A stretch of DNA of 64,000 bases from Daphnia pulex (GCF_021134715.1 NC_060019.1:10058001-10122000); one strand, 5' to 3'; shown: positions 1-13,532, counted from the stretch's first letter. The notes: a model not told the origin generated them from the letters alone. Numbers and translations: made by a program.

Positions 1-3000
1 AAAAATCCGCTAGGAGCTTTTGAGGCACGATATATAGACTCGTATGGTTTGTGAATCCATTATTCCGTAGATTGGGCCTATATGTGTGTGTTTAGAAGGC
101 CGGCCCTGCTGCCATGCTTTTAGCGTTTTGTGTGCGTGTGTCGTCTTCCGACGAGAAAAATGTCTAACCATCTGATCTTTTGTTGAGCAGTTCCTCAGGG
201 TTCGGAGAGAGAGAGGCTGCGAGCGCGTCTATAGGATCGGTGGTGTTGAAGCCGAAGAGAGAACAACAATAGGGACAAAACAAATAAAAACAGGAATCAT
301 TGAGGCAGCAGAGTCTATACGACATCATCTTGTCAAGGAGAGTTAGCCGACCGTGAAATTGTTACAGTGACAGTGCTGGTTGGAGATTGTTGGCTCGAGG
401 TGCGGCGGAATTACAGGGAGAGGGGGGTAGAAAGGGCGGGGATGAAGGCCTATACTATGTCAACAATTGTCCTCGTTTTCATGTCGGACACAATTCTGGC
501 GTGTATATCTACCTATTATTACGTCATTGGTATTTTGTTGCCGTCCCGCGTACAATGTCCGTCCGATTTGAATGGCGGCGCAATATGCCAAGTCCTATCT
601 GCCACTTTGGCTCAGTCAAATGAAATTGATCGGCCAATCTCAAACGAAAACGGCCATTCTTGTACACGAGTAATCCTATTTACTTTGGCATTTATAATCC
701 CAAGACGTTAAATCTTTAAGTTGTGTATCGAATTTAGCGATGACGCCTTTAAAACTATTGCGTCATTTTTATTGTTAAATGCCAAATGTTTATTCATTGC
801 GACCTCCTCAGCCTACTGCTGGATGCCCACCTGGACATTTATTAATTTTATTCGAAGCTATACCGTCCGGCTAGATATTCAAAATTTTATGTGAAATGAT
901 GATCGGGATATATGCGTCACTGCTGCTGATTTACATGCGTGTCTCTGCGCCCCCGGGTGAAAGGATTCCTATAGTAAATACCCAGCACGGCCTGGTTCGG
1001 GTTCGTTCGTGATGGTGTGTTTTGACTTGGATATATCTATTATTATACGCGGTGAAACTATTCCGAGAGACGATTGCATGACCGTCAGTCCGCGCGTTCT
1101 ATAATAATGTCTGCTGTTGAGTTGCACGTAGCTACTAGACATAGCCATAGCCCCGCACTGACCAGCAGCAGCAGTCTCTCGGTACAATGTTTGTGTGTGC
1201 CCATCGAAAAAAGTCACGATTTTTCATTCCTTTTTTTGAAATCTGGAAAGTAGCGAGAGAGAAAGAGAGAGAAGACGCACACAACTGACAAGTTGAATAA
1301 TTTCGTTGGTGGCTCAACTTATTAGTTTTTGTCGTGTCGACTTATCAAAGAAGCGCGTATCTACTGTACGTATGTATGTACCAGACGTAACTAGTTTTTC
1401 CCGTGATAGTGTGGACTATACCTCGGAGTATATATAAATGATGGCGCATACACTATAGACTTCACCTCCGTTTGTGTTGGAAAAAATTCATTGTCTTTCA
1501 CCGTTTCGCTAGCGTACAGAGAGATATACGGGAAGGTCACGGGCTGCCGCTTGGAAATCTAGGTGTATTATATACGTGTACGGTATAATATAATACGCCT
1601 GTTGCTTGTAGTATTTTTCGTTGTATAGACACCGGGATCTACTATATGGTGCCGTGCCTTCTTTTTGTTGTTGTTGTTGTCATAAGGAGTTGATTGACTT
1701 GGCTTTATTCCCAGGCTTTTATCAAATCCTCAAAAAGAATTTGGGACTCTTAGATTATAGTCTACCTATAACAACACAAATTGTTTGAAATCAACTCCTT
1801 TATTTTATTTTTTTTAAAGTTCGCCAGTAATAACAACAGGATGTGTAATAATGAGATAAATGGTTTCTCGTATGATGTAAGAGGGCAAAAAAAAGTGTAG
1901 TCAATAATATTCTTCTTGTCTTGTTTGTCCCAAACAGCCCGACCCACTCACTTCAATATTATAAGGTAACCCCATGGACAGCAGTGTGGTGTTATGCGGG
2001 GATGTTATATAACCGTATCTACGCGGACACGTGGGAAATAACTCGCTTTGCCCGGGGGAGAGTTTTTACTCCATTGAAAGTGTCACATAGAAAAGGGGCG
2101 TTGTACTGTAGGTTTGATTTCCATTAGCTCTCTCTCTCTCTCTCTCATATAGGGGAGAACATTTTTTTTTTCTTCTTTCCATTTCGTTTTTCAATTCTAC
2201 TTTATTTTTTGAAAAAATAAAAATAACCCAAAAGAATGCTTTCATTAAAGATATCTCTACTCTCTCTCGCTGTGTGTGTGTGTGTGGGAGACCAACCCCT
2301 CTCGTTTTCTAGTCCGTTATCTCTATCCCCAGGTCGTCCGTTTGTGTTTGTGTGCTCTTCTTCGTTCACGTCGTCCCTCAACAAGGGCGAGAGAGAGAGA
2401 CGTTCTTTTGTTGCATCATCCGCCGAAAGTTCTTTCCATTCGTGGATTTCGCCAGCAGCGGATGAGGGACGTGATGCCGCGCATTACATTAGAAAGAGCT
2501 CGGCACAAAAGGTCACAAGGCAAAAAGCCCAGCATCTTCTTCTTGTTGTGTCCACCCATACTCGAAAGTCAGTCGAGTGAAGTAAATTTTTATTGCAATC
2601 ATAACATAATGAAAGCAAGCAGCTTGGGCATTTTATATATAAAGGATGATGCCCAAAAGAAGAAGGGCAATGTCAACATTGTCAGTGGATCGGGGGGGTC
2701 AAACAATTGGGGCGTTGGCATATCCAAACGTAAGTTTTCCGTCCGACGAGAGAGATAGAGGCGAATATCTGGTACAAGACATTTTTGTCTGTTGGCGAAC
2801 TCGCATATCAAATCAATTGGCCATCTTGACGAGAAACAACTGGCATAGCATCGGCATTCTTTTGTGCGCTAGTTTTTCCCCCAACGACCGCCGTCGACAG
2901 AGATATCCGCTGGCTATTTTTTCTCTTATTCAAAAATTGGCTCATCTGCCAAGTCCCTGTCGGGAAATTCGGAGGGCTCAAAAGCTCTTTTGTGTCTATC

Positions 3001-5400
3001 AAATTATAGAATTACATAAGAATGACCTCTCTCTCTCTTCTGTATTTCTGTCGACGGGAAATACATAACGTGGGATAGCCTTGGGGATAGCCGTTGAGCT
3101 GATTTTGTTTGCAGCTCCGAGACTTTGTCCTCAAAATGTAGTGCATTAATCTATTCACAATCAAATCAGGGGAGAATCTTGTCCTGGCGTTTTTTTTTGG
3201 GTAGAAACCTCCCCAAAAAAACGTGTATCAATGTTGAGCTAATTTCTATTCAATTGGACGAACAGGGGGTGGTCCCGTGTTTTTTGTTGGGTATATGTAG
3301 ATTTGTATCAGAAAACCGGAAATCTCCTCGAGTGTCAAAGACATGATAGAAACTGGACCATCTTCAATTTCAAACAGCAATTGCGCCAGATGTTGGACTT
3401 TCATTAAAGGTTATAAAAAAAAAAACAAGGACTAATCCGCAAACAAAAGTCCCTTTTTTTTAACCAGTCCTATTATAGATGTGATATTCATGCAGAGGGT
3501 CACATTCCGATAGTTTCGTTATGATACATTCGAATCTGCCGTATATAGAAAAAGAGAAAACCTTGTTTAATATGCAGAATTCAATTCGTTCCGCGTTTTC
3601 AATCTAATCCGACATGTAAATTTTGAATGTTTCAAGTAGCCCCCCCCCTCCAAAAAAAAATTAATCAAAAGGAAATAGGAGAAACTGGCGTATTTAATTC
3701 GCACGATCTTATCGTCGCTTTTTGAATTCCTTTATAGATTTATTCACATTTGCCAGCACACTTAAACTAATCTATAAATTATTGGACTTCCTCTCTCTCT
3801 CTACAACCAAATTTTCTCACTGGCTTTGTTATAGAGCGTATGATGGCATCAGAGTTAATTCAACTAAGTGCTGTTTCTCCGACCCAGCAAACATACAAGG
3901 GTTTTCGCCTGTCTATGGTTTTTTGTCTGCTGGTCCGGTCGAAGGATATCCAACAATGGATTGAATTATTACACTCTATAGTTTTTCATTGGGGAGATTC
4001 GCATATCCATTGACTCGAGTGGCAGTTCAGCGAGTTATCCGGAACCACCCAGCTAGCAGCTCGGAAAACCTTTTGTTTCCACAACGACCTTTTCAAGCGA
4101 CAGCACTCGATCGGGGCTGTGGCAGTGTGGCTCCGTCTATAGCAGCGCGACAAATAAGATTTATTGAGCGTTGGGATTATATTTGAACCTACGTCGACGT
4201 CTGTATAGATTTCAGACTCTACATTTTATTCGACATCACCATGCCCGATCTACAATGGCTGTGAAAGATTCAAGGCATTGCTATAGTTATGTGTGCTTTG
4301 AGAATTGATTTAAAAATTTGAATGGCGAATAGAAAGTGCCGGTTTTGACTGAGGACAAACAGCAGACAAGAACACATAACATCACACCAGTCGATGATTT
4401 ATAGGCCAGTCTTTCGGTACCGGTTTTTTGTATTTACGTCCAAGTGGGTTTTTTAAAAACTGCCCCGGAGATGTCATTCTATTCTTTGTTTGAACATTTA
4501 GGCAGCACTATATTTATTTATATATACTAGGAGCGATCCTGGCACAGGTTTTATTTGAAATGTGCTGTTGTCGCGACGTCGTGCATTTCAAAAAGCAACG
4601 CCCTCAAAGGGAGAAAATAAAAAGAGGAGGAAGAATGAAATAAAAAAACAAACAAGCCCGGCAATATAAGGTTTTTGTATAAAGGCAATCAGTCAACTGT
4701 AAAATCAGCAGCGCCGTATATATAATATATAAATGTGTATAATAGGTCGCTGGTGTGTGGCTTGAGGCGAGGCGGCACTGAGAAAAAGAGATGGGCGATG
4801 TCAACCACGGAGCTATGCTATATATGGCTGGAGTTGACAATAGGCCTATATCTTGACTGGCGTTTTCCTATTGTGACATGCTACTCTCCTATTGAAATGA
4901 CTTCATAGAAAATTCGGTTGACTCGTCGGTCGTTGCACGGAGCATATAGAGGACGAGACGGCCGCAGTGCTGGGCCAGACAACATTCCAGTCTGGGGGCC
5001 TCATGTTGAGCGCGCGACGCGGTTGACTTTTTCTTAAATATTTTAATTGGTTCAGTCAACCAGAAAGGATAGGAAAACGAAGCAACCACTTAGAAATCAA
5101 AGTCGCTTTATTTGATATGTTAGGCCAAGATTGAACATGAAATCACTTTAACATTTTCCTTTATGATGACGGCATCATGATTAACAGAGATGGTCAGATG
5201 CGGGTCAGGGTGCGGAAGAAATAAGTAATAAAATTTTATTTGCATTCATGTAAAGATTTTCCATTTTCTATTCTTTTCCTGGAATTGCGATCGTTAACTT
5301 ACTTTAACTCAATTCAGTAAAGACCTAATTAAATACTTATTTTTCTATTTTTGAAATCCATCGCATTCGGGTTGTCATTTCATTATTCCGACTTATTAAT
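1..5400. other. Intergenic region without supportable genes
   Basis: I see no conserved protein, splice-linked exon chain, tRNA or rRNA here on either strand. Open frames of 60-160 codons occur (for example 367-711 and 2276-2758, plus strand) but their translations are compositionally odd and lack domain-like features. Short simple repeats occur, including a CT run near 2129-2147 and a GTT run near 1663-1680. The stretch could hold distal regulatory sequence or untranslated exons, which cannot be recognised from sequence alone. Confidence 0.5.
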
Positions 5401-5403
5401 TAT

Positions 5404-5440
5404 ATCACAGACTAAGAGGGTTCTTCTCTTAGTCTGTGAT
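5404..5440. repeat. Perfect short hairpin (15-bp arms)
   Basis: ATCACAGACTAAGAG at 5404-5418 is followed by a 7-base spacer and by its exact reverse complement at 5426-5440. Two G-T wobble pairs could extend the stem to 17 bp with a 3-base loop. It lies at the left edge of the repeat island and may be part of a mobile-element end. The arms are shorter than a usual animal pre-miRNA stem, so a miRNA is unlikely. Confidence 0.75.
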
Positions 5441-8400
5441 TAACTGATTATATGCATTACGCTTTACGCCCATTACGCCGAAGAACTTGGGAGTGCGTCA
5501 CCGCGCTGAACGAGCGGTTGACACTTTGACCGTTAGGTGGCTTCCTTACTGCAACAGCTGATTAAAGCATGTTCATGTCAGAAAGTCGAAAATAATGATT
5601 CTTTTCATGAATCGCCATTTATTCCTTGTGATAGCCTATTTTCCTTTATAGGTGAAAAAAATCTTATCTCTTTCGAATGCCACGATAAGTTTAGAATGCA
5701 TTACATTGTGATATCGAAAGTTTTAGCATTTAATATTCTGATAAATGAACTTGGAGATATTCTAAGGTTCATTCATCATTCTCTCTGGTATCTGAATCAT
5801 CTACAATGGATCATAGCAGTAAATATATTTGATAAATTGTTACATAACACTTCTCTAGAATAAGCAAGAATTTTTACTTATTTGTTTATTAGAATGGTTT
5901 ATTGCAGAGTCAAAAAACAACAATTCACTTCATCGGCCGTTATTGTACAGTAACTTTTTGGTGATGACTGACGATAACTATTCCACCAACAAAGCTCACT
6001 CGTTAATTTTTCGATAATTGCTTTTTTTTAATGTACTAAATCCTTAATGTATTTCACTGTATTTCACGGAGATGACGAATATTTGGTTTATTTTCCGTCC
6101 GACTATAGTCGTCCGTGGCTGCCAAGGGCTGTCACCAGGTGGCTATATATTTCAGTGTGTTTAGGGATTAAACAGTTCTAGTGTGTTGGTAATGTAGGGG
6201 GGTGGGACATCAAACTGTCAAAGTGCTGAGACGACTGACTGTCGAAACACTCACTCTTTTGCTGCCGAGACGCTGTCCGAGAAGGTTGAATTTAGTCATT
6301 GCTGGGTACTTTCTTACGTGAAATTTGTGATCATAGACATGGTAATTCATCTTTTATTCTTTAATTTTGTAAAATGTAATTTTTTGTGTGGTTCAATACG
6401 TGCAACATTTCCTTCAATTCATAATGGCCAACTGCATGTGGTCTTCTGTACATTTCCAAAATGTCGTCTCTTGCTGCATGTTGCACGTTTCGTTCCATGC
6501 AGTGATACAGAACAGTAAAGAGTAATTTTATGTTGCTTAAGTTTTTAATTCAAGACTTTGTTTCTGAATTAAAATTTTGTGACTGTGTTTCAAAGAGTAA
6601 TTGAGTTTTATTTTTCAATTAACCGTTGAGTAGTAAAATCTGAGCTTCATTGGGTTTTGTTTTGCAAATTGTTTCAATTTCTAGTTGAGTTATGCAACAG
6701 CTTTTGCAGACGTGTATTAACTTGTTAGAAAACTCGAGTGGGTTAGTATTTGCCTAAATTTTAGTCTACGTAAAAAGTAAGGGTGGTTCGTGTGTTTTTT
6801 GTTAGAAATTGAGTTAGACAATTCTTGTTTTGGACGACATTTTACAACAACTTTGTGTTTCAGTTTTCTAAATAAGAGCTTTTGTGAAAAGATCATAATC
6901 AGCTTGTAAAGAATTGTTATTTTTTTTATAAAACAGAAATTTGCCCTTTTTTGTATTTGAAAATGTAATTGGTTCATAGTTTTCCTTTGATTTATAGGAT
7001 TCCTTGGTTAGTTTGATGTTGGAGCTGCTAATGGTGTTGATGCAGCGATCATGGTGTGAGCACTGACCAGTGGTTTTGCAGTCATTATCCAGTCGAGATG
7101 TCTTGAAATGGAGCTTGTGCAGACATTCAATTCAACATCTTTCTTCAATGTGTTATTTGCTAATGTTGGTGTTTTTGCAGTGTTGAGCTGTTGTGCAGAA
7201 TAGTCTGTTGCCTGGTGGCTGTTGTGCAGAATAGTCTGGTGGCTGTCGGGCATGTTTTATCGGCTGCTTTTTGTCGAAGTGTCGTCTCGTGCCACCTGTC
7301 ACGTTACGGTAATGCTTGATGGCTAGTTTGATTTAATTAATGCTTAACTAAATTTTTCGTTCTCGTTTTAGTTGAGTCGTTCGCTGCCGTTCCGACTTGA
7401 TCCATTGGTGAAACTGAGATGAGGTTGCAGAAATTGAAGATTGATACATTAATTAGATTTGGACAAATTAAAAGTGCATGCATGTTCTCCCTTTTCCCTA
7501 AGAAAACAGTCTCCGCCGTTGGTTATTCGTCTGGTCGAACGGGAAATTGCCATGCAAATGATCTGATGTACCTTTGGAGAAAAATTATTTTGACCACGAA
7601 GTAGTTTTTCCTAATAATTCACAATCAAATCTACCTCCATTATGTAACCGTATTCTGTTTGCTCTTCATATATATATGACCATTATCAAAAATACTACTT
7701 CGCAAACAATAAAATATGAAATCAAAAACCTGTATTGTTCTTTTTCCTATACACCTAACTATATAAATTCACACCTTGTTTTATATAAAAAAACCTTTTT
7801 ATAAAAAAACCAATTTCCTGTCCAAATTTTTATCATTTTTTTCCGCTTTATAAAAACAACCACCATATTATTTATTATTTATTTACTAAGTCTTTTTCGA
7901 TAAAAATTGGCGATGTTTATTGCTCACGCGTTTTTTTGTTGAGAAAATTAAAATTAGAATTTTTCATTTGAATATAATTTATTTTATTTTTTATAAACAC
8001 AACGACATATTTTTTTTATGGCCCCCAGGGAGGGGGGGGCCTGTGACTTTCCCAACCGCGATAATAACATGTGCCGTTATTATTTTGTTGGTGCAGAAAG
8101 CCGGAATTTAATCTAGCAGTTGTCGACTGAGTCAAACCTGACATATAGATCAGGTTGCCTCAATCGTATACTGCACAATAAAAACGACAAAGACGACAAT
8201 GAAACCATTTCAAGACTGCAACACAGGAAATCACTGATAGAGCAAAAAAACACGAATGAGAAAAGATTTCAAACACAGGATAGCATTGGCAGAGCAAAAT
8301 ACACAAATGCAAACAGAAAAATATTTAAAGTCAGCGACCCGGATATCACTGGCAACTTCAGGCTGCTTCAGGCTAGTTCAGGACCGCCAGGTCAGCTACT

Positions 8401-9033
8401 TCTGGATAACACTGGAACCACACGCTGCATACAACAGTTCAATTAGTCTCCATCACATCTTTCACCACCTGGCTGCAACAAGGTAACCAACAGCGGACCT
8501 AATTAAGAAAATTTAAAAATTACCATCGGGGAAAGACAGTTTGTGCACAATTAGTCAATTACACAGGTTTCTTTTATGACAAAAGAATACCAGGAGTAAG
8601 ACAAAGCTACGCAGTCCAACAGATCTTTCCGATCTCAAATTTTAAATAGGGAGTTAGAATTGACAAGGTATTCAAAATGCAAATTAATCTCTAGTCATAT
8701 TAACAAAGTACTTTAGTAGGAAATTGGATAAAAATAATTACTTTTGCTTTGTCATGGGACGAGACGCACCCGTACGACTGGGTGCAGGCAGCAAGACACA
8801 CGAGGCACGACATTTCGGCAAAATGGACAGACACTCAAGTCCGAGTTACATGATTTGACAAAGTGGTATTGAAATCACCTGTCAATTAACAAATTAAAAT
8901 TTAACATTAAGTAACCCTAAGAAATTAACAAAAAATACCTTTACATTTTCATCATGGGAAACGTCACGACCAGCATCCCACTTCTGCTGCGTCAAGGAAC
9001 AAAATGGCCGAATTTGGTCCCCTGAAGACACTC

Positions 9034-9050
9034 GCGCCACCTAGCGACAG
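9034..9050 (-). promoter_or_regulatory. CTCF-like motif in the repeat island
   Basis: The minus strand reads CTGTCGCTAGGTGGCGC, close to the CTCF core with AGGTGGCGC. Related motifs occur at 6132-6143 (TCACCAGGTGGC) and 10346-10361 (minus, CTGGCGCTAGATGGCA), so three candidates fall within this one repeat block. Confidence 0.35.
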
Positions 9051-9439
9051 CCAATTGGATTGCTTGCTTGCAGACAGCACGCAGCAGCTAAATTTGAATT
9101 CCTCACGCCTTTCACAAGCTGGCACGAAATTAATCAAGTGGGGATGGACACTAGATTACTCCAGCAGCTTTCCCTATGACACAACATACAAATGATTAAG
9201 TTTGCTATTTCAGACTCTCGTTAACTTTTTCAACATCAAAATGTAAATATTTACAGAAAGTATGGGGGGGGGGGGTTTAAGACAAATCGAGACAAATAAT
9301 AAAACTTACAATTTTCTGAAGAAAAGAATAATTTTCCTGCCTGTGGTTGTAAGGCAGCAGCAATGGTTATCTTCTGTGCTTGAGTTAGGGTTCCAACTTC
9401 CAACTAACTTCGGCATCAAACAGTCATATAAAAATCAAT

Positions 9440-9714
9440 GGAGTTCTACTGTCGGGCATGAAAATAGTTTTAAAATTCAATGGAGTTCTATTGTCGCGTA
9501 GTGGAGTACTACTGTCGCCCTGTCGGACACTGGAGTTCATGTCGGGTATTTTTAATAATATTTTTAAAAAAGGAGTTCTACTGTCGTTGGAGTTCTACTG
9601 TCGCATACAAAGAAATTTTTAAAAACTATTTAAAATATTGGGGTTCTATTGTGGTTCTATCTGTGGGGTTCTATTGTCGGTGGAGTTCTTCTGTCTTTGG
9701 AGTTCTACGGTCGC
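9440..9714 (+). repeat. Degenerate array of a 15-bp unit (GGAGTTCTACTGTCG)
   Basis: About ten copies of GGAGTTCTACTGTCG or close variants occur in one orientation, for example at 9440-9454, 9482-9496, 9503-9517 and 9572-9586, with further variants up to about 9712. Spacers are irregular: some copies are adjacent, others are separated by AT-rich filler. The array sits inside the repeat island and is not part of an open reading frame with any recognisable domain. Confidence 0.75.
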
Positions 9715-10830
9715 CCTACCATCTAAAGGACTGGCCTTAGATAGTCAAAATAAAAGTCATTAAAGTAATAAAAAATACCATTTTTCTTTGCTTAAAATTA
9801 GCACGGAGTCTTTAGAATTCTACAGAGAACAAAGCTCACTTGCTAGTTTCATGCAAATTTTCCGGAAGTATACCGGAAGTAAGCGATAGCTCCTTAACCA
9901 TTGAGCTGTCGTCAAAATAAACTAAATATTCGTGATCTACGTGAAATTTGTGGTCGATTAGATATGACTTAGACGAAATCCAAAATTTTGTCAAAATCGA
10001 GAATTTTCCTGAACATATAGTTCAGGAAAATTTTTAAAACCGGAAGTACGCTTACGTAAAAAATAAAACATGAACTTTACCACAAATTTAACGAGGATCA
10101 AGAATATTTGGTTCTTTTGTACTTAAGATGAATATTTACTGAACTACTGACTGAAAAGAGAAAACCGGAAGTAGAAAAAAAAATACAATATTAAAAATCT
10201 AACAAGTGAGCTTTGTTGTCGAAACAGAAACTGATAGTTACCACCCAAAACATTTTCTTGAAGTAGAATCGATAATATTTTTTACAGATGTGCAAAGTAA
10301 GCGTAACTAAACTGATTCTGACAGGTAAACAATGATCAAATGCTATGCCATCTAGCGCCAGAAAAAAAGAAACGTTTAACAGTGACATGAAAAAATGTAC
10401 GTTCTTGCTTGTTGACACCATGGTTGACACTCAATCGAAAGAACTAACAAACAAAGGCTTTGATACTCACGTAGTATTCTCCCCTTCAAATTTGTATCTC
10501 GTCTTCACCCAAAAATGAAAAATCCACCACCGCAGCATCACAGAACATCACAACAGACGAAATCCCCAAGGTGATAATGCTTCTACAATGATGTGCCAAG
10601 ACGAAAGGACTGAATCACACAGATTTCTGTATTCTGTTGATCACTGAATGTCATGCTTGAATCAGCTGTTACTAGTTTGATTTTCAACGAAGCCACCTAA
10701 CGGCCAAACTCACAACGCAATCCTAAATCTCAATGGTCTTTTATGAAGCTGCTGACGCTGCGAAAATTTCAATGTTGGCCTTCCATCTGAAGGATTGTTC
10801 AACTTTTCTTGATCAGTCAAAAGGAGAGTC

Positions 10831-11538
10831 GCTTGCTTTTATATGTTCGTTATATCAGAGGAACTTGTAAAAAATAAAGCCTTGTGTGTAGGCGCCAACC
10901 CTTTTCAGAGCAATCAAACGAAAATGGATGAATTAATATTGTCGACGAATTATGTATGGCACGATATATATATTTTGTGCAAGATAAACTGGTATAATAG
11001 TCGAACAGAATATCTTTATAATATATTTATATTTATAAACAGAGAAACAAAGAAAGAAGAAATGGGCAAATAATAAATCAAACGAGAACCAGAATTTAAA
11101 CGGTCAACGCAAATCATGAGAATCTGGGGGGGAGACGTTTCCGATGGATTTGAATATTGATTTTTTCTTCTTATTATTTTTCAATGGAACGATCAGGTGA
11201 AAGAGGAGACAAGAGAATAAACCAATTGGTTATTTTTTTTTGTGTGTTTGTTTTCTGAAAGAAACAGTAGAGAGATTGACGGAACGAAAGACAGACACAA
11301 ACAAACATTTATCAATTAGACAACTAAGCAAGTTCCCGCAAGATCCCCCTTATTCTCCAATAGAATCACATTCAAGTGTAGTAGTATATATAATATATAT
11401 ATGTATATATGTAGAGTATAACGGTGATGAATCCATTGATTTGAGTGATGACGGAAGAAGCCGGGGGGGTGTTTCAGATAATTGGAGAAGAACGACAAGA
11501 AGAATTAGCTAGAAGAAGGTGTGTGTGAATGTCTTTTT
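10831..11538. other. 3' flank of the RhoGEF gene
   Basis: This lies downstream of the RhoGEF stop codon on the minus strand and presumably includes its 3' untranslated region. I found no clear AATAAA on the minus strand close to the stop, so the transcript end cannot be placed. A TA-rich tract lies near 11385-11412. No other gene is visible. Confidence 0.4.
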
Positions 11539-13532
11539 TCAACTTTTGGCCGGCGCCGCTGCATTGGGCGACACTGCTGCGTGCGTTGGAATTGTTGACG
11601 GTGACTGGGACAACGTCCTTCCTTGAGCTCGGAAAACGGTCGTCTGCAATGTCCGCTTCCAGTGGTCCTGAGTTTCCCGGATCTTCAACAGCCACGTTTG
11701 CTAAATAAAAGAAGATCATCACACGATGTTCAACGACGGGAAATTGTGCAAGGTCAATTGGCACAGTTTTTACCTTGACTTGATCGGAGCTGGCCTGGAA
11801 CGTGTGGACGCCGATAATCTGCTGGAAGCGATTGAGACTGATGATGACAAAGCCGTTATCTAATTTGGCCGCCGCCGCTTCGTGAACGTTGATCTCGTGC
11901 AGGAAGAAACGGTCCAGCGACAGCGGCTGCTTATAAACAATGTAGCGCCAACAACCGGCCGGGTCTGTGGGCAGACAGCTGCGACTGCTGCACGGAGCTG
12001 TCCAGTTCTCGCTCAGCGAAGATTTCTAGAAATGAAACCGCAATCGGTCAAATAATAATTGAATCAAATGATTGTGTCGAAATTGGATGGGAATTCCAAC
12101 CTTTTTGCCGAGGCCTTTCTTCTTGCGAGTGATGAGCAGCATGTCATCGAAGAGGATGACGTGCATATCGATGGGCCGTCCCGTGTCCAGTAAACTGAGC
12201 GGGCCTTCCAGCACGATTTGGCGTCTAGGGGAGACGATCAGCCTTTCGCACGGCTGTTTGGCCAGCGGTGCCTTGAGAAATTCGGGAACGACGACTTTGG
12301 GTTCAATGTCCAAGACGCTGGGCCAGACCAGACTGCGCTGGATCTCCAGCAAGCGCTCGAAATTCTTGAGCCATTTCATCTTGTCGTCCAACTCCCTCAG
12401 ACTAGCTTCCTCCTTGTCCAGGATCTTGAGAACGGCCTCCTTTTCTATTACGTCTTCCGTCCGCGATTCGATTTCCCGCAGCAGCAACGGCACTTTCATG
12501 ATGTGCTGGACGGGCGCCACCAACAGATCTGTCAGCTGTAATTTCTTGCACCGTGGATCTCTATTGCACCACTGCATTACAAAATGAACAAAATAATGAA
12601 ACTTTGTTGCTTAAAATTCAGCGCTAAAATTGAATTTTTGTTTTACTTTTTCAAACTCGCAAAATTCCATGTGTCTCCGAAGAGTTTCCAGGTAATTCAA
12701 GGCGTTGATATAATTCAGGGCGTATCGATGATAGGCTTGCGACAGAACGTGAGCTTTAGAACTCTGTCCATCAATTTGAAATCATTAGTTTTTAAACATG
12801 TGCATCACGTCAGCAGTTGATCAAGTTTTTAGGGCAATTACCTTTTGGAAGAGTTTGGTGAGAATGTGCGTCGTTTTCGTGTCACCTCCACCTGCCTGGG
12901 CGTGATGCAACAATAAACTGATAAACTCTTTGCAGAAGCTATACGTCACCTGTTGGGCAATTAGAATTATGTCAATAAAAAATTAAATCGATAGAACTGG
13001 ATGAACTCGGTGGCTTCTTACACAACACAGCTCGTCCAAATTGCCAAAAAGCAATTCCGGCTCGGCGAACATGGCGTATCCTTCCACCTGGATCTTTTTG
13101 AGCGGGTCCATGTATACCTAAATAAGGATATTAAAGCCCGTTGATAAATATCTGATGAAACTTGAAAAGAAAAAAACGGGATAAGTGCACGTGCGATTGT
13201 TTATTTACGTTTTTGAGGACCATAATGTGGTCGTAGAGGAAGGCGCACTCGCTCTGGAAGAGATCCCAAAGTGCCTCTCTGCCTCTCAGTTCGCATTTCG
13301 GGCCGGAAGTGGGCGGACAAGGCGTTGGCTGCTGCGGCTGCGGCTGCTCGAAAGGGGGGAAAGTAATTTCGCCGATATTGGCGGCTGCGGGGATGTCGAC
13401 GTCGCTTTCTTCCGCCGCCTGCGAAATCTCCTCGACCGGAAGGACCTCTTGAATCACTGATTTGCGGTCGAGGCAGCGCTCGCTCATCGTCCGCACCAAT
13501 CCGAAGCGGGCCTTTTTCTCTTGGGTCCACTC
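11539..13532 (-). CDS. RhoGEF exons 12-18: DH and PH catalytic module
   Basis: Exons 13532-13209, 13117-13022, 12949-12842, 12763-12647, 12571-12101, 12025-11774 and 11700-11539, all phase 0 at both ends. The DH domain starts around RGREALWDLFQSECAFLYDH, runs through LFGNLDELC and LSQAYHRYALNYINALNYL, and includes the signature helix LQLTDLLVAPVQHIMKVPLL, which matches the conserved DH helix contacting the GTPase. The PH domain follows (IVLEGPLSLLDTGRPIDMHV, then LFDDMLLITRKKKG) and ends with the helix QTWLLKIRETQDHW in the last exon. Translation stops at 11541-11539. A C-terminal PDZ-binding motif, present in vertebrate Syx, is not obvious here (end PAKS). Confidence 0.9.

Larger units (their letters stand above)
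5400..10830. repeat. AT-rich repeat island, probable decayed or nested transposable elements
   Basis: This stretch is AT-rich and has no convincing coding sequence. Segments recur in inverted orientation. The left segment near 5525-5580 (core CCGTTAGGTGGCTTC, then AACAGCTGATT and AAGCATG) matches the reverse complement of about 10650-10712. The motif ACAAAGCTCACT recurs on the plus strand near 5990 and 9829, and on the minus strand near 10202-10215. A further inverted match links about 7272-7300 with 8796-8822. No transposase was found in any frame. I infer a decayed foldback-like DNA element or several nested ones; the exact ends are unknown. Confidence 0.5.

Noticed and set aside
367..711. 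114-codon open frame on the plus strand
   Set aside because: It begins at GTG, not ATG, and has no recognisable domain, splice partner or promoter context; consistent with chance.
2276..2758. 160-codon plus-strand frame
   Set aside because: It runs through simple repeats, overlaps other open frames of equal quality and has no conserved-looking motif.
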